A DNA stretch of 7,915 nt from an uncultured bacterium (lineage in GTDB: Bacteria > Cyanobacteriota > Vampirovibrionia > Gastranaerophilales > Gastranaerophilaceae): positions 1-7,915 of the forward strand of contig CALAWF010000119.1 of assembly GCA_937894665.1 (NCBI GenBank), given 5' to 3'. The notes below the pieces were generated by a model. It did not search any database, had not been told where the DNA came from, and saw only the letters and a program-made list of their open reading frames with translations. The position numbers were made by a program, and so were the translations under genes. Below are positions 5,303 through 7,915 of this stretch, in pieces; positions within the stretch are counted from its first letter, which is position 1, and every line of letters begins with the position of its first letter.

Positions 5303-6673
5303 TTATAGTGTTGCTTTTATTTGTTCAATTTTATCAAGAGAATCACTTTCCATATAAATTCTCAAAAGCGGTTCTGTACCGGATGGACGAACTAAAATCC
5401 AGGTTGTTCCATCTTCCAAGTACAATTTAACACCATCTTTAAAATCTTTTCTTAAAATCTTTTGCCCAATAATTTCTTCCATCGCAGAGAATTTATCTAA
5501 AACCGGTTTGATTTCCTCAACACTTTCCAAACGTTTATCTACTCTTGTATTATGGAATGAGCAACCAACAAATTTTTCTAAATCTCTCTGCAATTGGACT
5601 AAAGATTTTCCTTGATAAGCCATTGCCTCTAAAACCAAAAGATTAGCTAAAATACCGTCTTTTTCAGGGATATGACCTTGAATACTCAAACCTCCTGATT
5701 CTTCACCAGCAATAATAGGATTGTATTTTCTCATTGCAGCCCCGACATGTTTAAACCCAACAGGAGTTTCAACAACTTCAACTCCAAGTTTTTGAGCAAC
5801 AATATCAAGCATTAAACTTGCACCAACAGTTTTAACTAAACAACCTGAATATTTTTTATTTATTTTCAAGTGCATCAATAAAATTGCGATAATTTCATTA
5901 GGTGTAACATATTCGCCATTTTCATTGATAACCCCGAACCTATCAGAATCTCCGTCATTTGCAAATCCAACATAATTATTATGAGCTTTTACATAATCAA
6001 TCATTTCTGACATATATTGAGGTTTTGGCTCAGGCATACCTCCTCCGAAATTCGGATCATGGTACATATGAATACTGTCATATTCAATTCCATTATCTGA
6101 CAACAATTTATCAAAATAGCCAATACTTGCAGCATACAAACCATCAAAAATTATTCTCTTTTTCATATCTTTAATTTTTGAAAAATCAATAATTTCTTTT
6201 ATTCGTTTGAAATAATTATTAGAAAAATCTGTATAAATCAATTTTCCTTTTATATGAGAATTGAAATTTTTGCCCAAATTAGAAACAATTTCATCTGTAA
6301 TTTCAGATGTTGCGGGTCCTGCATAATCAGGAATGAACTTTATTCCCAAATATTCCGGAGGATTGTGAGATGCTGTAAACATTACGGCACAAGCATCTAA
6401 ATATTGGGCATTATACGCCAAAACAGGAGTAGGAATAACTTTATCACTATACAAAACCTTAAAACCTAAATCGCTAAGAATTTTTGCACATTGCATAGAA
6501 AACTCTTTTGCCATATTTCTCGGATCATAGCCAACAATTATTGTTTTATAAATTCCATAAGTATCGAAAACATATTTTCCAATCGCCTTTGAAACAATTG
6601 CTACGTTTTCTTCGTTAAAATCTTTTCCAACAACAGCTCTCCAGCCGTCAGTTCCGAATTTTATATTAGCCAT
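5303..6673 (-). CDS. Phosphoglucomutase/phosphomannomutase family phosphohexomutase
   Basis: The enzyme interconverts hexose 1- and 6-phosphates through a phosphoserine and a bisphosphate intermediate, feeding nucleotide-sugar, glycogen or envelope synthesis in the cytoplasm. All four active-site motifs of the alpha-D-phosphohexomutase superfamily are intact: TASHNP (100-105, catalytic Ser102), the metal loop DGDSDR (240-245), the sugar loop GEESGG (323-328) and the phosphate loop RPSGTEP (429-435). At 456 residues it is full length. The N-terminus FGTDGWRAVVG and the stretch IPDYAGPATSEITD match cyanobacterial-type members. Glucose versus mannose specificity cannot be read from sequence; GlmM is less likely because the metal loop is DGDSDR rather than DGDADR. 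Start: ATG with AAGGAG 5 nt upstream. It is divergent from pheA (54 bp). Confidence 0.93.
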   Translation of the reverse strand: MANIKFGTDGWRAVVGKDFNEENVAIVSKAIGKYVFDTYGIYKTIIVGYDPRNMAKEFSMQCAKILSDLGFKVLYSDKVIPTPVLAYNAQYLDACAVMFTASHNPPEYLGIKFIPDYAGPATSEITDEIVSNLGKNFNSHIKGKLIYTDFSNNYFKRIKEIIDFSKIKDMKKRIIFDGLYAASIGYFDKLLSDNGIEYDSIHMYHDPNFGGGMPEPKPQYMSEMIDYVKAHNNYVGFANDGDSDRFGVINENGEYVTPNEIIAILLMHLKINKKYSGCLVKTVGASLMLDIVAQKLGVEVVETPVGFKHVGAAMRKYNPIIAGEESGGLSIQGHIPEKDGILANLLVLEAMAYQGKSLVQLQRDLEKFVGCSFHNTRVDKRLESVEEIKPVLDKFSAMEEIIGQKILRKDFKDGVKLYLEDGTTWILVRPSGTEPLLRIYMESDSLDKIEQIKATL

Positions 6674-6692
6674 ATCCTCTCCTTTTTATTTC

Positions 6693-6701
6693 TGGTATAA
6701 T
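6693..6701 (+). promoter_or_regulatory. Extended -10 promoter for pheA
   Basis: TGGTATAAT is a perfect extended -10 element (TGnTATAAT). No good -35 is present 17 bp upstream, which extended -10 promoters tolerate. Transcription would start near 6708, giving a leader of about 20 nt with GGAG at 6716-6719, 8 nt before the pheA ATG. There is no room for a leader peptide or attenuator. Confidence 0.65.
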
Positions 6702-6705
6702 TCTA
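6700..6705 (-). promoter_or_regulatory. Candidate -10 of the phosphohexomutase gene
   Basis: On the minus strand TAGAAT (5 of 6 matches to TATAAT) lies about 27 bp before the phosphohexomutase ATG and overlaps the plus-strand -10 of pheA by two bases. No convincing -35 is seen, so the assignment rests on position and the -10 alone. Confidence 0.3.
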
Positions 6706-6727
6706 ATAGAAATACGGAGTTAAGTAA

Positions 6728-7600
6728 ATGTCTAATTTTGAAATGATACGGAATATTGCATATCTTGAACCGCAAACATCTTTTTCCGAAATGGCAAAAG
6801 ATGAATTTTGCCATATGCTAAAACTTGAGGGAAGATTTTCAACTCCTCTAACTACTATTAAACAGATTGTAGATTATGTTGAAAAAAATCCAGATACTGT
6901 CGGAGTTTTACCGGTTGAAAATACTCTAGACGGTACAATTCGAGAATCTTTAGACAGCTTGATTCTATGTGAAAATCCAAATATCAGAATAATTTCCGAA
7001 CTAATTATGCCAATAGAATATTGTCTTTTGTCAAAAACAACGGAGTTTTACAGCATTACCGGTTTAATTGCAACTCCTAGACTTATTGGCAAATGCCACG
7101 AATTTATTCAAAATGAATTACCAAGAAATTTAAATTTAATTGAAGCACCAACAATGCTGGAATCTGCTTATGATTTAAGAAATTACAACTTAACATACGC
7201 TTCAATCGGCAATAAAAAAATTGCAGAAACTTGTATGCTAAATGTATTAAAAGAAAATATTCATGACGACAAAAACAATAAAACAAGATATATCCTAATT
7301 GGAGATGTCGAAACAAAACCAACAGGAAAAGACAAAACTACTGTTGCATTCAGAACAAATCACACCCCCGGAGCTTTGTTAGAAATACTAAAGGTATTCT
7401 TGGAACACGGAATTAACCTTTCTTACATTTCTTCTCGTCCATCAAAATTTGAACCAAACGAATACATTTTTATAGTAAACTTTGACGGACATTTAGGAGA
7501 TACCGAAATGTTACAAGCTATTGAAGAAATAAAACCAAAAACTTCATTTTTCAGATATTTAGGTTCTTATAGAAAAGGTTTTGAAATTCGAGATATTTAA
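6728..7600 (+). CDS. pheA: Prephenate dehydratase with C-terminal ACT domain
   Basis: This enzyme decarboxylates and dehydrates prephenate to phenylpyruvate, the committed step to phenylalanine. The 290-residue product is the usual monofunctional length with no chorismate mutase domain. The catalytic domain spans about 10-190: AYLEPQTSFSEMAK (11-24), GVLPVENTLDGTI (59-71) and KTRYILIGD (185-193), whose Thr186 is the catalytic threonine of the TRF motif. The regulatory ACT domain (about 203-283) has PGALLEILKVFLEHGINL (214-231) and SSRP (235-238), the counterpart of the phenylalanine-sensing ESRP motif. Deviations: the usual YLGPxGTFS lacks both glycines, TRF is TRY, ESRP is SSRP. The ATG follows GGAG. 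It is divergent from the phosphohexomutase gene and convergent with the right-edge gene. Confidence 0.92.
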   Translation: MSNFEMIRNIAYLEPQTSFSEMAKDEFCHMLKLEGRFSTPLTTIKQIVDYVEKNPDTVGVLPVENTLDGTIRESLDSLILCENPNIRIISELIMPIEYCLLSKTTEFYSITGLIATPRLIGKCHEFIQNELPRNLNLIEAPTMLESAYDLRNYNLTYASIGNKKIAETCMLNVLKENIHDDKNNKTRYILIGDVETKPTGKDKTTVAFRTNHTPGALLEILKVFLEHGINLSYISSRPSKFEPNEYIFIVNFDGHLGDTEMLQAIEEIKPKTSFFRYLGSYRKGFEIRDI

Positions 7601-7915
7601 TTATAAATCTTTCATTTGCAGTAAAAATTTTTCCAACTCAGATTGATTAGAATTTGGAACTTTCACAATTTCTTGATTGGAAGGGTTTATTATACAAATA
7701 TTGTCAGAGCAATTGTCATATAAATACGGTTCAACACATTGCATTGTTTGATTATAGCAAGAGATAGAAAAACCGCCTTTCATTAATTTTCCTACTCGCT
7801 CATAATTTTTGGTTAAATCATTCATCTCCAGCAATGAATTAATATCTCTATCAATTTTTTGATTTTCTGGACTATCTGAAGCAGCCCAAAAGATATATTT
7901 TGTAGATTGTTTAGG
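7601..7915 (-). CDS. Unrecognised protein, C-terminal 104 residues; 5' end beyond window
   Basis: I do not recognise a family. The frame is open from the right window edge (codon 7913-7915) to the TAA at 7601-7603, giving 104 residues that begin PKQSTKYIFWAASDSPENQK and end LEKFLLQMKDL. The TTG at 7832-7834 and the ATG at 7823-7825 are in frame, but no stop precedes them, so the gene probably starts outside the window. The sequence is soluble-looking, with four cysteines in a 25-residue stretch (SCYNQTMQC ... DNCSDNIC) and a helical, charged C-terminus. Its stop codon directly abuts the pheA stop on the opposite strand. Codon use resembles its neighbours. Confidence 0.65.
   Translation of the reverse strand, partial: PKQSTKYIFWAASDSPENQKIDRDINSLLEMNDLTKNYERVGKLMKGGFSISCYNQTMQCVEPYLYDNCSDNICIINPSNQEIVKVPNSNQSELEKFLLQMKDL

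Noticed and set aside
7601..7834. A complete 77-aa gene starting at TTG 7834
   Set aside because: The frame stays open to the window edge with no stop upstream and no clear ribosome site, so it is better read as a truncated longer gene.

Overview
The window is AT-rich bacterial chromosome. Its left half is the start of the S10 ribosomal-protein operon, read on the minus strand in the order rpsJ, rplC, rplD, rplW, rplB, rpsS, rplV, rpsC; rpsC runs off the left edge. The right half holds an unrecognised small protein gene (minus), a phosphohexomutase gene (minus), a divergent prephenate dehydratase gene (plus), and the 3' part of another unrecognised gene (minus) that runs off the right edge. 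Nothing looks like a phage, transposon, CRISPR array, tRNA or rRNA.

Organism: genes have clear Shine-Dalgarno sites (AAAGGA/AAAGGAG), use TAA or TAG stops, and sit behind sigma70-type promoters. Several proteins carry wording I associate with Cyanobacteria: S10 with RIYCVLRSPHVDKKSREHFE, S3 with VVGRGGxGI, L3 with GSIGAGTTP, and the phosphohexomutase with IPDYAGPATSEITD. Together with the high AT content and a small protein starting with a PNFGMAF-like motif, this suggests a non-photosynthetic cyanobacterial relative (Vampirovibrionia/Melainabacteria, perhaps Gastranaerophilales). This is inference from remembered family sequences, not a search result.

S10 operon: a near-consensus promoter (TTGACA, 17 bp, TAAGAT; 4500-4528) starts a leader of about 137 nt with two stem-loops ahead of rpsJ. 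Spacers inside the operon are unusually long at first and then shrink: 202 nt (rpsJ-rplC), 121 nt (rplC-rplD), a 1-nt overlap (rplD-rplW), 78 nt (rplW-rplB), 73 nt (rplB-rpsS), 45 nt (rpsS-rplV) and 12 nt (rplV-rpsC). The long ones contain inverted repeats and no credible ORF. They are the least explained part of the window and the best candidates for undescribed cis-acting RNA elements.

Right half: the phosphohexomutase and pheA are divergent, separated by 54 bp in which candidate -10 elements for the two directions overlap. pheA and the right-edge gene converge with directly abutting stop codons. No non-genic stretch exceeds 300 bases; the longest is 4357-4598, which holds the S10 promoter, its leader and a pair of palindromes.
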